DNA of 64,000 nucleotides from an uncultured Desulfobacterales bacterium (lineage in GTDB: Bacteria > Desulfobacterota > Desulfobulbia > Desulfobulbales > Desulfocapsaceae), in contig CALGIJ010000039.1 of assembly GCA_937915545.1 (NCBI GenBank), positions 1-64,000 on the forward strand, read 5' to 3'. The first letter of the stretch is position 1. Every line of letters starts with the position of its first letter. The position numbers were made by a program, and so were the translations under genes. Below the pieces are notes generated by a model that was given only the letters and a program-made list of their open reading frames with translations, was not told where the DNA came from and did no database searches. Positions 1-7,489 of the stretch are shown here, in pieces.

Positions 1-1
1 T

Positions 2-41
2 GGCCAGTAAGGGTTTCAGCCGATTTGCAAACTTACTGGCC
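2..41. repeat. 10-bp perfect inverted repeat at the left edge
   Basis: Positions 2-11 (ggccagtaag) are the exact reverse complement of 32-41 (cttactggcc), separated by 20 bases. No run of T follows on the + strand, so it is not a typical terminator of an upstream + gene. It could be an operator or a hairpin belonging to a gene that lies mostly left of the window. From 42 to 215 I see no convincing gene: one frame stays open to about 230 but has a stop at 8-10 and no good start. Confidence 0.5.
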
Positions 42-215
42 GCAAACGCAAGGAAGAGCATTGGGCCGAGTTTGCCAGGGGCATCGAATGCCGGCTGAGA
101 GGGGGGGAGCGGATCGATCACTGCGAGATCTCGCGAATGCTCTGCCGCGGTGCAGGTGAACTCCTGTGTTACGGGGAGGGGAAGAGTCGTTCTATCCACG
201 GACAAGAGGAGGGGG

Positions 216-1916
216 ATGGTGACGGAGATTGAGAGGCTGCAGCAGCGCATCGAAGCGCTGCAGGAACAACTGGCGCAACAAAAGAAAACCTCGGAACTCC
301 TCAAGAAACGGGCGGTTCAGGCGATCCTCAATGGCCGCAGTGCCGAGCGCGAGCGCGAGGATCACAGGGAATGCGAAGCCGGCAGGGCCCGTGCCGAGCT
401 GGCCAACCGGGTGAAGAGCGTCTTCCTCGAGAACGTCAGCCACGAGATCCGGTCCTCGATGAACGGCATCGTCGGTATGACCAATCTCGTCCTCGAGACC
501 GAGTTGACGCCAGAACAGCGCCTTTACCTCGAAATGGTCAACAGCTCGGTAGACCGGCTGCTGGTGGTGGTCAACGAGGTCATCGACTTCTCGCGCATCG
601 AAACCGGGGAGCTGGCCATCGAAAACGAGGACTTCAACCTCAAGGAATGCCTCGACCACGATCTCTACCTGCTCTCCAGGGAGGCCCAGAAAAAGCGGCT
701 CGCGTTTTCCTGCACCATCGCCCCCGAGGTACCGGCCCATATCCATGGCGATCCAGGCCGTCTCCTGCAGGTGCTCACCAACCTGGTACACAACGCCATC
801 AAGTACACCGAGAACGGCGCCGTCGCCATCCGCATCGACAACTGCGGTTACGACGGGGCGGACAGGTTTCGCCTGCGCTTTACCGTAACTGATACCGGCT
901 GCGGTATCGCACCCGAAAAACTCGAGCTGATCAACCACTATTTCCGCCGCCAGGGCCCGCCCAATGTCTCCCTGCCCCTTTCGGTGGGGACCACCGGGTT
1001 GGGCCTGACCGTGGCCTCGCAACTGGTCAAGCTCATGGGGGGCGATATCCGTGTCGAGAGCGGGCCGAGCGGCTCCCTGTTCCTCTTCGAGCTGCCCTTC
1101 GCCGAGGTGGCTGACATCGACAGCCTCGAACAATCGACCACCGCCACCCTGGAGAACATCACCGAGAGTTTTGCCTACGCCCTCAAGGGCGCCAAAGTGC
1201 TGCTCGCCGAGGATGAGCATATCAACCGCACCCTGATCGAGACCATCCTCGGTCAATACGGAGTTGCCGTGACTTCCGTCGACAACGGCCGTGATGCGGT
1301 GCGCGAGGCCTGCTCTGGCAACTATCAGGCGGTCCTCATGGATGTGCAGATGGAAGGCATGGACGGTCTCGAGGCAACGCGGGCCATCAGAAAACACGAA
1401 CGCAAGACTGGCGCTCACGTCGATGTCGTCGCCCTGACCGCCCAGGCCATGCCCGGAGATCGGGAGAAATGCCTGCAGGCGGGCATGGACGACTATCTCG
1501 CCAAGCCCCTCGACAAGACCCAGCTTCTCGAAGTTCTCGGTAAAATCGTCACCCGCCGGGCCCTGGTGGTGGACGGCGACGGGCAGAGCCAGCATCAGCT
1601 CCTCCGCCTGCTCGTCGAGGCCGGCTGGCAGGTGGTGTTCGCCGAGACGCGGCGGTCGGCGATGTACGAAGCCACCCTGTCGCACTTCGACCTTATCGTC
1701 CTCGATGTCTCCTCGCCGCAGCTGGAAAGCCTCAAGGTAGCCAAACTGATCCGGCAGCTCGAGGAATACTCCGGTCGCCAGGCAGTCATTCTCGCCATCG
1801 GTGAGGGCGGAGAGCGGGGGCGTGGAACGAGGGAAGAGGGCTTCGACGGCTTTCTCGAGCGCCCGCCCAGCAAGCAGCAGCTTCTCGACCTCTACCCTGG
1901 ATTCGAAAAACCCTGA
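216..1916 (+). CDS. sensorless hybrid histidine kinase with two receiver domains
   Basis: Cytoplasmic two-component phosphorelay protein of 566 residues. A short coiled coil (about residues 4-40) is followed directly by a HisKA dimerisation domain with the phospho-acceptor H76 in 'NVSHEIRSSMNGI'. The ATPase domain has an N box around N189-N193, a G1 box 'DTGCGI' (226-231) and a G2 box 'GLGL' (261-264). Receiver 1 (about 325-445) has the acidic pair E332-D333, acceptor D376 and K430. Receiver 2 (about 449-563) keeps D497 but has R549 ('FLERPP') where the conserved lysine is expected, so it is probably impaired. There is no membrane segment or sensory domain, so the input must come from a partner. 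ATG 216 follows a good purine-rich site (aggaggggg); an ATG at 150 lacks one. The gene ends in its own terminator. Domain assignment is secure; the target is unknown. Confidence 0.93.
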   Translation: MVTEIERLQQRIEALQEQLAQQKKTSELLKKRAVQAILNGRSAEREREDHRECEAGRARAELANRVKSVFLENVSHEIRSSMNGIVGMTNLVLETELTPEQRLYLEMVNSSVDRLLVVVNEVIDFSRIETGELAIENEDFNLKECLDHDLYLLSREAQKKRLAFSCTIAPEVPAHIHGDPGRLLQVLTNLVHNAIKYTENGAVAIRIDNCGYDGADRFRLRFTVTDTGCGIAPEKLELINHYFRRQGPPNVSLPLSVGTTGLGLTVASQLVKLMGGDIRVESGPSGSLFLFELPFAEVADIDSLEQSTTATLENITESFAYALKGAKVLLAEDEHINRTLIETILGQYGVAVTSVDNGRDAVREACSGNYQAVLMDVQMEGMDGLEATRAIRKHERKTGAHVDVVALTAQAMPGDREKCLQAGMDDYLAKPLDKTQLLEVLGKIVTRRALVVDGDGQSQHQLLRLLVEAGWQVVFAETRRSAMYEATLSHFDLIVLDVSSPQLESLKVAKLIRQLEEYSGRQAVILAIGEGGERGRGTREEGFDGFLERPPSKQQLLDLYPGFEKP

Positions 1917-1945
1917 TCTCCACCCCAAGACCACAGGATTCCACC

Positions 1946-1988
1946 GGGGAACGGCCGCGGCAGCCCTTCGGCCTTCCCCTTCTTTTTT
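1946..1988 (+). terminator. rho-independent terminator after the hybrid kinase
   Basis: The left arm ggggaacggcc (1946-1956) pairs with ggccttcccc (1970-1979) with one bulged C. It is followed by a T-rich tract (tctttttt, 1981-1988). The tract ends only six bases before the ATG of the next gene. Confidence 0.75.
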
Positions 1989-1994
1989 GATACG

Positions 1995-3032
1995 ATGCGC
2001 TATTCCCACGTTTGTCTCGATACCGTCGCCTACGAGCTCCCCCCGCGGGTCATCAGCTCGGAGGAGATCGAACGCCGGCTCACCCCCCTCTACGAGCGGC
2101 TGCGCCTCCCCTATGGCCGATTGCAGCTGATGAGCGGCATCCGTGAGCGCCGCCTGTGGCCGGAAGGCACCCGGCCGAGCCAGGCTGCGGCGCTCGCTGG
2201 CAGCAAGGCGCTCAGGGCGGCCGGAGTCGATCCCGGGTCGGTGCAGTGCCTGCTCTTTACCTCGGTCAGCCGCGACATGATGGAGCCGGCCACCGCCACC
2301 TTCGTGCACAGCCTGCTCGGCCTGTCGCCGACGGCGCTGGTGTTCGACATCTCCAACGCCTGCCTTGGCTTTCTCGACGGCATGGTGACCCTGGCCAACA
2401 TGATCGAGCTCGGTCAGGTCGACAACGGCCTGGTGGTCTCGGGGGAAACCGCAGAGACGCTGCTCGGCTCAACGCTTGACGCGCTGGTCAACGATACGAC
2501 GCTGACCCGTAAAACGGTCAAGCCGGCCTTCGCCTCCCTGACCATCGGCTCGGGGGCGGTGGCCCTCTACATGCGCCGCGCCCGGGCCGAGGAAGACCGT
2601 CCCATGCTGCGCTGCGGGGCCTGGCGGGCCAACACCGCCCATGCCGGCCTCTGCCAGGGGGGGCAGCAGGGGGGGGATGCGATCCTTATGGCCACCGACT
2701 CGGAAGAGCTCCTGCACCGCGGGGTCGAGACGGCGCAGGCGGTGTGGCAGGACTTCACCAGGGTCAGCGGCTGGGCCGCGGCCGATATCGACCGCTTCTT
2801 CTGTCATCAGGTGGGTTCGGCCCATGCCCGTCTCCTTTTTCAAACGCTGGGCCTGTCGCCGCAGAAAAACTTCGAGACCCTCTCTTTTCTCGGCAACGTC
2901 GGCTCGGTTTCCGCCCCGATCACCATGGCCATGGCCATGGAAGAGGGCCTCTTCTCCCGTGGTGAGCGGGGAGCGCTGCTCGGCATCGGCAGCGGCATCA
3001 ACTGCATGATGCTGGGCGTGGAGTGGCGATGA
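1995..3032 (+). CDS. oleA: OleA-like thiolase (KAS III/FabH superfamily)
   Basis: 345 residues. OleA enzymes join two fatty acyl-CoAs by a head-to-head Claisen condensation to a 2-alkyl-3-ketoacid, the first step of long-chain olefin synthesis. The N-terminal pattern ('ISSEEIERRL..PLYERL' then 'SGIRERRLW') matches the OleA branch better than housekeeping FabH. The catalytic set is intact: E97 in 'SVSRDMMEPAT' (the OleA-specific glutamate), C123 in 'NACLGF', H271 in 'CHQVG' and N301 in 'GNVGS'. The C-terminus 'LLGIGSGINCMMLGVEW' is also OleA-like. The start is fixed by this alignment although no ribosome binding site precedes it. OleB, OleC and OleD are not next to it. It overlaps the next gene by ATGA. 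A FabH-like acyl condensing role for another product cannot be excluded. Confidence 0.85.
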   Translation: MRYSHVCLDTVAYELPPRVISSEEIERRLTPLYERLRLPYGRLQLMSGIRERRLWPEGTRPSQAAALAGSKALRAAGVDPGSVQCLLFTSVSRDMMEPATATFVHSLLGLSPTALVFDISNACLGFLDGMVTLANMIELGQVDNGLVVSGETAETLLGSTLDALVNDTTLTRKTVKPAFASLTIGSGAVALYMRRARAEEDRPMLRCGAWRANTAHAGLCQGGQQGGDAILMATDSEELLHRGVETAQAVWQDFTRVSGWAAADIDRFFCHQVGSAHARLLFQTLGLSPQKNFETLSFLGNVGSVSAPITMAMAMEEGLFSRGERGALLGIGSGINCMMLGVEWR

Positions 3033-3601
3033 TGGAAAAACGATTGAGCGAAGAGCAGGGCAGGGCCCTGGTGATGCTGGCACGGGCGACGTTGCGGCAT
3101 CGCCTGCTGGGCGCGGATGAACCGCAGCCGCCGCAGGATCCGGCCCTGGGAAAGGAGGCGGCGACCTTTGTCACCTTGAAAAAGGCTGGCCAGCTGCGCG
3201 GCTGCATCGGCAATCTCCAGCCGGTGGGCGCCATCTGGCGCGGGGTGCGCGACAATGCCCTCAATGCCGCCTTCAACGACCCAAGGTTCACGCCCCTCCG
3301 CGCCGATGAAGTGGAGCGGGTCGAGCTGCATGTCTCGGTGCTGTCCGCGTCGCGCCCGCTTCCCTATGGCTCGGCGGAGGAGCTGCTCGCTCTGCTGCGG
3401 CCGGGGGTCGATGGGGTGATCCTCCGCCAGGGGGGACGCAGTGCCACCTTTCTGCCGCAGGTGTGGGAGCAGCTCCCCGATCCGCGGCAGTTCCTCGACC
3501 ACCTCTGCCGTAAGGCCGGCCTGGCCGACGGGTGCTGGGGCACGGGACGGGCGGAAATCTTCGTCTACGAGGTGCAGGGGTTCGCGGAGGAACGGGGATG
3601 A
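3029..3601 (+). CDS. AMMECR1 domain protein (AmmeMemoRadiSam system protein A type)
   Basis: 190 residues from ATG 3029, which overlaps the oleA stop codon (ATGA), so translation is probably coupled. The AMMECR1 core is plain: 'FVTLKKAGQLRGCIGNLQP' with the conserved LRGCIG motif, then 'DNALNAAFNDPRF', 'VELHVSVLS' and 'GVDGVILRQGGRSATFLPQVW'. Family members are small single-domain proteins of unknown biochemistry. In many bacteria they sit beside a MEMO1 homologue and a radical-SAM enzyme; neither partner is in this window. Here the protein lies between an acyl-condensing enzyme and a cysteine-cluster protein. The family call is firm, the function unknown. Confidence 0.9.
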   Translation: MMEKRLSEEQGRALVMLARATLRHRLLGADEPQPPQDPALGKEAATFVTLKKAGQLRGCIGNLQPVGAIWRGVRDNALNAAFNDPRFTPLRADEVERVELHVSVLSASRPLPYGSAEELLALLRPGVDGVILRQGGRSATFLPQVWEQLPDPRQFLDHLCRKAGLADGCWGTGRAEIFVYEVQGFAEERG

Positions 3602-4266
3602 GCGAACTGCGCTTTACTGAAGGGCAACTGCGCCGGCTGGAGGAGATCTACCAGGGACTGGAAGAGGAGTACCGCAGGGTTGCCGCTGGACTGCAGTTTT
3701 CCTGCCAGGGCTGCCCCGACAACTGCTGCGACTCCTATTTTCTCCACCATACCTACAGCGAGTGGCTCTACCTCTTTGCCGGCTTTGTCGCTCTGCCCGA
3801 GGAGCGGCGGGGGGAGATCCTGCGCCGCTCCGAAGAGTACCGCGAAGCCTGTCGTCTGGCCGAGGCGGAAGGGCGTCGCCCTCAGGCGATGTGCCCCTTG
3901 AACGAAGGCGGTTTGTGCATTCTCTACCGCCACCGCCTCCTCGTCTGCCGCACCCATGGCGTCCCCGCCCGGCTGGTTCGCCCCGACGGGCAGGCCTTGG
4001 AGTTTCCCGGCTGCTTTCGCTGCCAGGAGATCGTCAGCCGCCGGCCACAGGGGGAGAAGCCAGCGCGGGTCGAGCGAACCCCGTGGCTGCAGAAGCTGGC
4101 CCAGCTCGAAGCGGAGCTGTTGCAGGGCAAGCGGCACCTGCTGCCGAAGATGCGCAAGACCATTGCCGAGATGCTCCTCCAGGGTCCCCCGGCCCTGCCG
4201 ACGCCCTTCTGCCGTCGCCATGAGGCTCTGGGCGGAGAGGATATCAACAGAAAGAATATGGGGTAA
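3598..4266 (+). CDS. YkgJ-family cysteine cluster protein
   Basis: 222 residues. ATG 3598 overlaps the stop of the AMMECR1 gene (ATGA). The YkgJ/UPF0153 pattern is visible as 'CQGCPDNCCDSYF' (about residues 37-49), then 'CPLNEGGLCILYRHRLLVCRTHG' spread over about 100-122, and a further cysteine pair 'CFRCQE'. These clustered cysteines are predicted to hold a metal or Fe-S cluster. No enzyme activity is established for most members, and some are suspected Fe-S or metal handling factors. The C-terminal 60 residues are charged and probably helical. It belongs to the coupled run oleA-AMMECR1-ykgJ-thioesterase. A second, unrelated-looking YkgJ protein lies at 12118-12834. Confidence 0.85.
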   Translation: MSELRFTEGQLRRLEEIYQGLEEEYRRVAAGLQFSCQGCPDNCCDSYFLHHTYSEWLYLFAGFVALPEERRGEILRRSEEYREACRLAEAEGRRPQAMCPLNEGGLCILYRHRLLVCRTHGVPARLVRPDGQALEFPGCFRCQEIVSRRPQGEKPARVERTPWLQKLAQLEAELLQGKRHLLPKMRKTIAEMLLQGPPALPTPFCRRHEALGGEDINRKNMG

Positions 4267-4268
4267 TC

Positions 4269-4787
4269 ATGCGTATCGCGGTAACTGGCAAGCAGCCGAA
4301 CTCGCGGATGTGTTTCGTCTGCGGCCTCGACAACACCTTTGGCCTGCACAGCAGGTTTTACGAGCTGGCTGACGGACGGCTGGCGGCGCTCTTCCGTGCC
4401 GTGGAGCAGCATCAGGGGTATCCTGGGCGACTGCATGGCGGCATCGCCGCCACAATTCTCGATGAGACCATCGGCCGTGCCATCATGGGCCTGCACCGCG
4501 ACGCCGTCTGGGGGGTGACCGTCGACTTCTCGATGAAGTTGCGCAAACCGGTGCCCCTGGCCGAGGAGATCCTGGTGGTGGCGCGGATCGTCAGCGAAGG
4601 CCGGCGATCCTTTCAGGGTGAAGGCTGCATTCTGTTGCCCGACGGCCAGGTGGCGGTGGAGGGCCAGGGCCGCTACCTCAAGATGGATATCGACAAGATC
4701 GTCGATTTTGACCACCAGGGCGAAGCCTGGAAGGTGGTGCCCTCTCCCCTCGACCCCGAGGCTATCGACATACCCGTACAGGGCTGA
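4269..4787 (+). CDS. PaaI-type hotdog-fold thioesterase
   Basis: 172 residues, starting two bases after the YkgJ stop. The hotdog signature is 'HGGIAATILDETIGRAIMG' (about residues 56-74), followed by 'TVDFSMKLRKPVPL' and 'VEGQGRYLKM'. PaaI/YbgC relatives hydrolyse acyl-CoA or acyl-ACP thioesters. A cysteine-containing N-terminus ('SRMCFVCGLDN') is seen in a subgroup of these proteins. Being last in an operon led by an acyl-condensing enzyme, it may release or edit acyl-thioesters for that pathway; this is inference. It converges with the next gene, whose stop lies only two bases beyond its own. Confidence 0.85.
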   Translation: MRIAVTGKQPNSRMCFVCGLDNTFGLHSRFYELADGRLAALFRAVEQHQGYPGRLHGGIAATILDETIGRAIMGLHRDAVWGVTVDFSMKLRKPVPLAEEILVVARIVSEGRRSFQGEGCILLPDGQVAVEGQGRYLKMDIDKIVDFDHQGEAWKVVPSPLDPEAIDIPVQG

Positions 4788-4789
4788 AA

Positions 4790-5851
4790 TTACAGCAGGC
4801 GGGAAAGGAAACGCGCCACCGTTGCGGCGCCGTTTTCACGGCATGGTCGCGGCGGCGGGGTCGCCAGGAGGCGGGGCAGCAGCGCGAGCCACTGGCCGGA
4901 GAGAAAGGCTGTGGCGGAGATGGCCGTACCGCCGAGGTGCTCTGCAACGTAGCCTTGCACTATCGCCGACTCGGCAAAATCCTCTCGGCCGATGCACAGG
5001 GTGCGCACCCCGGCCTGACAGCACTCGGCGATGGTCGAATAACCGCTCTTGCATACCACCAGGTCGGCGGCGGCGATCAGGTCGGGGTGGTAGATGGCCT
5101 CGTCCCGGCCGAGGTGGAAGACATTGTCCGTCACCTGCCGAGTGCGTTCCTGCCCGGAGAAGACGAAGAGGATGTCCGGGTGACGGTGGAAGGGCTGCGG
5201 CGCCAGCTCCTGAGGAACGCCGCCGAGGGTGATGACGACGACGGCACGCCCTTTTCCGGGCAACTGGCTGCGGGTGAGGGCGCGACCGGCGCGCAGGCGG
5301 CGGAAGATCGGCCCACAGGCCAGGGCGCAGGGGTGGGCGTGGCAGCGGGGCTCGGTGGCGATGCGGTACGTCGCTCGACCGGCCACGGAACCTAGGTAGG
5401 CACCGTGGACCGCAAGTTTGGGCGGGGCCTGTGCCGCCCCCTCGTAGATGAAGTCCCAGGTGAAGTTTTCCACCAGCACCGAGGGGACGCCAAGACATTC
5501 GGCAACCTCCACCGCCCAGGGGGCGATATCGCCGAGGATGAGCGAGCAGCCCCGGCAGAGGTCGGCCAGGGCTGCGGTCCGCGCCGGGCGATAGGGCAGC
5601 AGGGCGTCCAGCCTATCGATGGTGGCCGGGTAATCGACGGCCAGCGCCGAGCTCTGCACCAGCCCGACATCGACGTTCACCTGATGGAAGGTGAAGGAGG
5701 GCAGGGTGTCGGCGAAGATTTGGCGCGGCGCCTGGGTGATGATGCGGATATCGAGGTCCGGCGAGAGGTCGCGGAGATACTCGAGCACCGCCGCGGTGCG
5801 GGTGGCGTGGCCGAAGCCGTGGGCGGTGACCAGGCAGGCGATGGCGGCCAT
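4790..5851 (-). CDS. MurG-like glycosyltransferase (GT-B fold, GT28-type)
   Basis: 353 residues. The N-terminal half opens with 'CLVTAHGFGHATRTAAVLE', the HGFGHxxR motif of a GT28-like family also found as the N-terminal part of plant L-arabinokinase. The C-terminal half carries 'VVITLGGVPQ', 'ILFVFSG' and the nucleotide-sugar site region 'ADLVVCKSGYSTIAECCQAGV', similar to the end of MurG. No signal peptide or membrane helix is evident, so it likely acts at the cytoplasmic face. The acceptor is unknown. It starts nine bases after the YchF-like gene on the same strand, so the two are probably co-transcribed. Confidence 0.82.
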   Translation of the reverse strand: MAAIACLVTAHGFGHATRTAAVLEYLRDLSPDLDIRIITQAPRQIFADTLPSFTFHQVNVDVGLVQSSALAVDYPATIDRLDALLPYRPARTAALADLCRGCSLILGDIAPWAVEVAECLGVPSVLVENFTWDFIYEGAAQAPPKLAVHGAYLGSVAGRATYRIATEPRCHAHPCALACGPIFRRLRAGRALTRSQLPGKGRAVVVITLGGVPQELAPQPFHRHPDILFVFSGQERTRQVTDNVFHLGRDEAIYHPDLIAAADLVVCKSGYSTIAECCQAGVRTLCIGREDFAESAIVQGYVAEHLGGTAISATAFLSGQWLALLPRLLATPPPRPCRENGAATVARFLSRLL

Positions 5852-5860
5852 CGCCCGCGC

Positions 5861-6931
5861 TCAGACCTTGAAGCGGATATTGAGGATGTCGCCGTCGCCG
5901 ACGATATAGTCCTTGCCCTGCAGATACATCTTGCCCGCCTTCTTCAGCTCCGCTTCACTGCCATGGGCGATGAGCTCGTCGGACTTCATCACCTCGGCGC
6001 GGATGAAGCCGCGCTGCAGGTCGGAGTGGATGACTCCCGCCGCCACCGGGGCCGGGGAGTGGCGACGCACCAGCCACTGGCGCACCTCGTCCTTGCCGAC
6101 GGTGAAGAAGGAAATCAAGCCGAGTGATTTCAGGCAGAGGCGGGTGAGCACGTCGAGCGCCGGCTCGGCGATGCCGAGGTCGCTCAGGAACTCGGCCCGC
6201 TCGGCGGCGTTGTCGAGCAGGGCGATCTCCGACTCCACCTGGGCGGAGACGAGCATCGCCGTCAGGCCGGTGGCTCCGAACCGCGCCGCCGTCTCGGTGA
6301 GCAGGCTGTCGTCGGCCAGCTGCGCCTCGGCGACGTTGTAGGCGACGACCATCTCCTTGCGGGTGATGAGCGGGTAGCTGCGGATCAGCGCCTCCTCTTC
6401 CTCGCCCAGGGTCATCAGCCGTAAGGGCTTCTCCTCTTCGAGCATGGCCTGCATGAGGCGCATCAGCTCCAGCTCCTTGAGCTGTTTGTCGTCCTTGATC
6501 TTTTTCAGGGCGAGCTCGATGCGTTCGATGCGTTTTTCGACGAAGATCTGGTCGTGCATGAGCAGCTCGCCGTTGATCGACTCGACATCACGCAGGGGGT
6601 CGACCGAGCCGGCCGAGTGGTAGATGGCTTCGTCGGCGAAGGCGCGGACGACGTGGCAGATGGCGTCGACGTCGGCTATCTCCTTGAAGATGTCGCCCTT
6701 GACGATGCTCTCCTGCTCGATTCGCGGCAAGAGCGCCAGGTCGATCCTCGCCCGCACCTGCTTGTTGGGCTGATACATGGCCGCCAGGGCGTCGAAGCGG
6801 GGGTCGCCGATTTCGGCGGTGCCCGGCAGGGCCTTGGCGGGGCCGGCCTGTTCACGCAGGCGGGTGCCGGTCAACACCTGGAAGAGGGTCTTCTTGCCGG
6901 TTTGCGGCAGGCCGATAATGCCTACTTTCAT
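5861..6931 (-). CDS. divergent YchF-type P-loop GTPase/ATPase
   Basis: 356 residues, close to the usual YchF length (about 363). The P-loop 'GLPQTGKKT' (7-15) is present, the nucleotide specificity loop resembles the YchF NxxE type ('VVAYNVAE'), and the C-terminal TGS-like DUF933 domain is clear ('HSDLQRGFIRAEVM', 'GKDYIVGDGDILNIRF'). In the switch region the canonical 'DIAGLVKGAS' stretch is replaced by 'DLALLPRIEQES', so the G3 glycine is missing. The middle is a charged coiled coil. YchF/Ola1 proteins bind ribosomes and hydrolyse ATP. This looks like a paralogue with altered hydrolysis rather than the housekeeping copy. It is first in a two-gene unit with the glycosyltransferase. Confidence 0.85.
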   Translation of the reverse strand: MKVGIIGLPQTGKKTLFQVLTGTRLREQAGPAKALPGTAEIGDPRFDALAAMYQPNKQVRARIDLALLPRIEQESIVKGDIFKEIADVDAICHVVRAFADEAIYHSAGSVDPLRDVESINGELLMHDQIFVEKRIERIELALKKIKDDKQLKELELMRLMQAMLEEEKPLRLMTLGEEEEALIRSYPLITRKEMVVAYNVAEAQLADDSLLTETAARFGATGLTAMLVSAQVESEIALLDNAAERAEFLSDLGIAEPALDVLTRLCLKSLGLISFFTVGKDEVRQWLVRRHSPAPVAAGVIHSDLQRGFIRAEVMKSDELIAHGSEAELKKAGKMYLQGKDYIVGDGDILNIRFKV

Positions 6932-7489
6932 GGCTCTTTGCTACCTCGAAAAAAAGGGGGAGATCCGCGTCGCGGCAGGGGCGGGGAAGACGGATCGGGG
7001 ATGGTTGCGCTTGTGGCAGAGAGATACCACACAAGGCGCGGTGTCGGCAAGGTAATAGCTCCGCGCCCGGGTGGCCGTCGTGCTCGGGGGATCCGGGTGC
7101 GAAGTGCCGTACCGAGAACCGGAAGTGGCCAGACCAGTCACTGTGGTGCGCTGATCGCCGCGCCGAGAAGAGTGATGGTAGGATTGCCGATTCTCTGCTG
7201 GAGGCGAGCCAGGCGAGGAGGCACCTGGAAAAAACACCGGTGGCAGTGCTGCCGATGAAGGCGTGGTTGCCGGTGGAGCAGGAGGTCGAAGGGGGTGTGC
7301 AGTGTGGGGCGGTCGCGTAAAACACGAACTGCAGCTGCCACGGGCCACGACTGGATATGGCGGCCAGCCGTGGGTGACACCTGCAGTTCGTGCTCTCTGT
7401 CATACGATTGTCAACTGTGTATTACCAAACCGGTGTGCTTGAGTCAAGCACTTTCACCAGAAAAATTAAAAAGTGTTAAATGGTGCTGC
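6932..7489. other. 558-bp intergenic region between ychF-like (-) and trmO (+)
   Basis: This divergent gap carries promoters for both flanking genes. Open frames exist on the minus strand but none resembles a known protein. A possible minus-strand terminator is caccgg..ccggtg followed by six T, near 7229-7275. A candidate + promoter is ttgagt (7439-7444) with an AT-rich stretch 17 bases on (aaaatt, 7462-7467). The main structure is the long hairpin at 7323-7392, listed separately. A small RNA is possible but unproven. Confidence 0.4.
7323..7392. repeat. long hairpin with perfect 12-bp terminal arms
   Basis: Positions 7323-7334 (cacgaactgcag) are the exact reverse complement of 7381-7392 (ctgcagttcgtg). 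Inside, ccacgg (7338-7343) pairs with ccgtgg (7368-7373) and gcc (7344-7346) with ggc (7362-7364), giving a stacked stem of about 70 nt with a 15-nt loop. It lies about 100 bases before trmO. No T run follows on either strand. It may be a structured RNA, a 5' leader element or the end of a small dispersed repeat. Confidence 0.6.

Noticed and set aside
192..2309. Long open frame on the minus strand opposite the hybrid kinase
   Set aside because: It is antisense to a gene with complete kinase and receiver motifs, and its translation is low-complexity with no domain; such frames are common in GC-rich DNA.
6852..7403. Open frame on the minus strand spanning the gap upstream of the YchF-like gene
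   Set aside because: It runs into the ychF coding sequence in another frame and resembles no protein.
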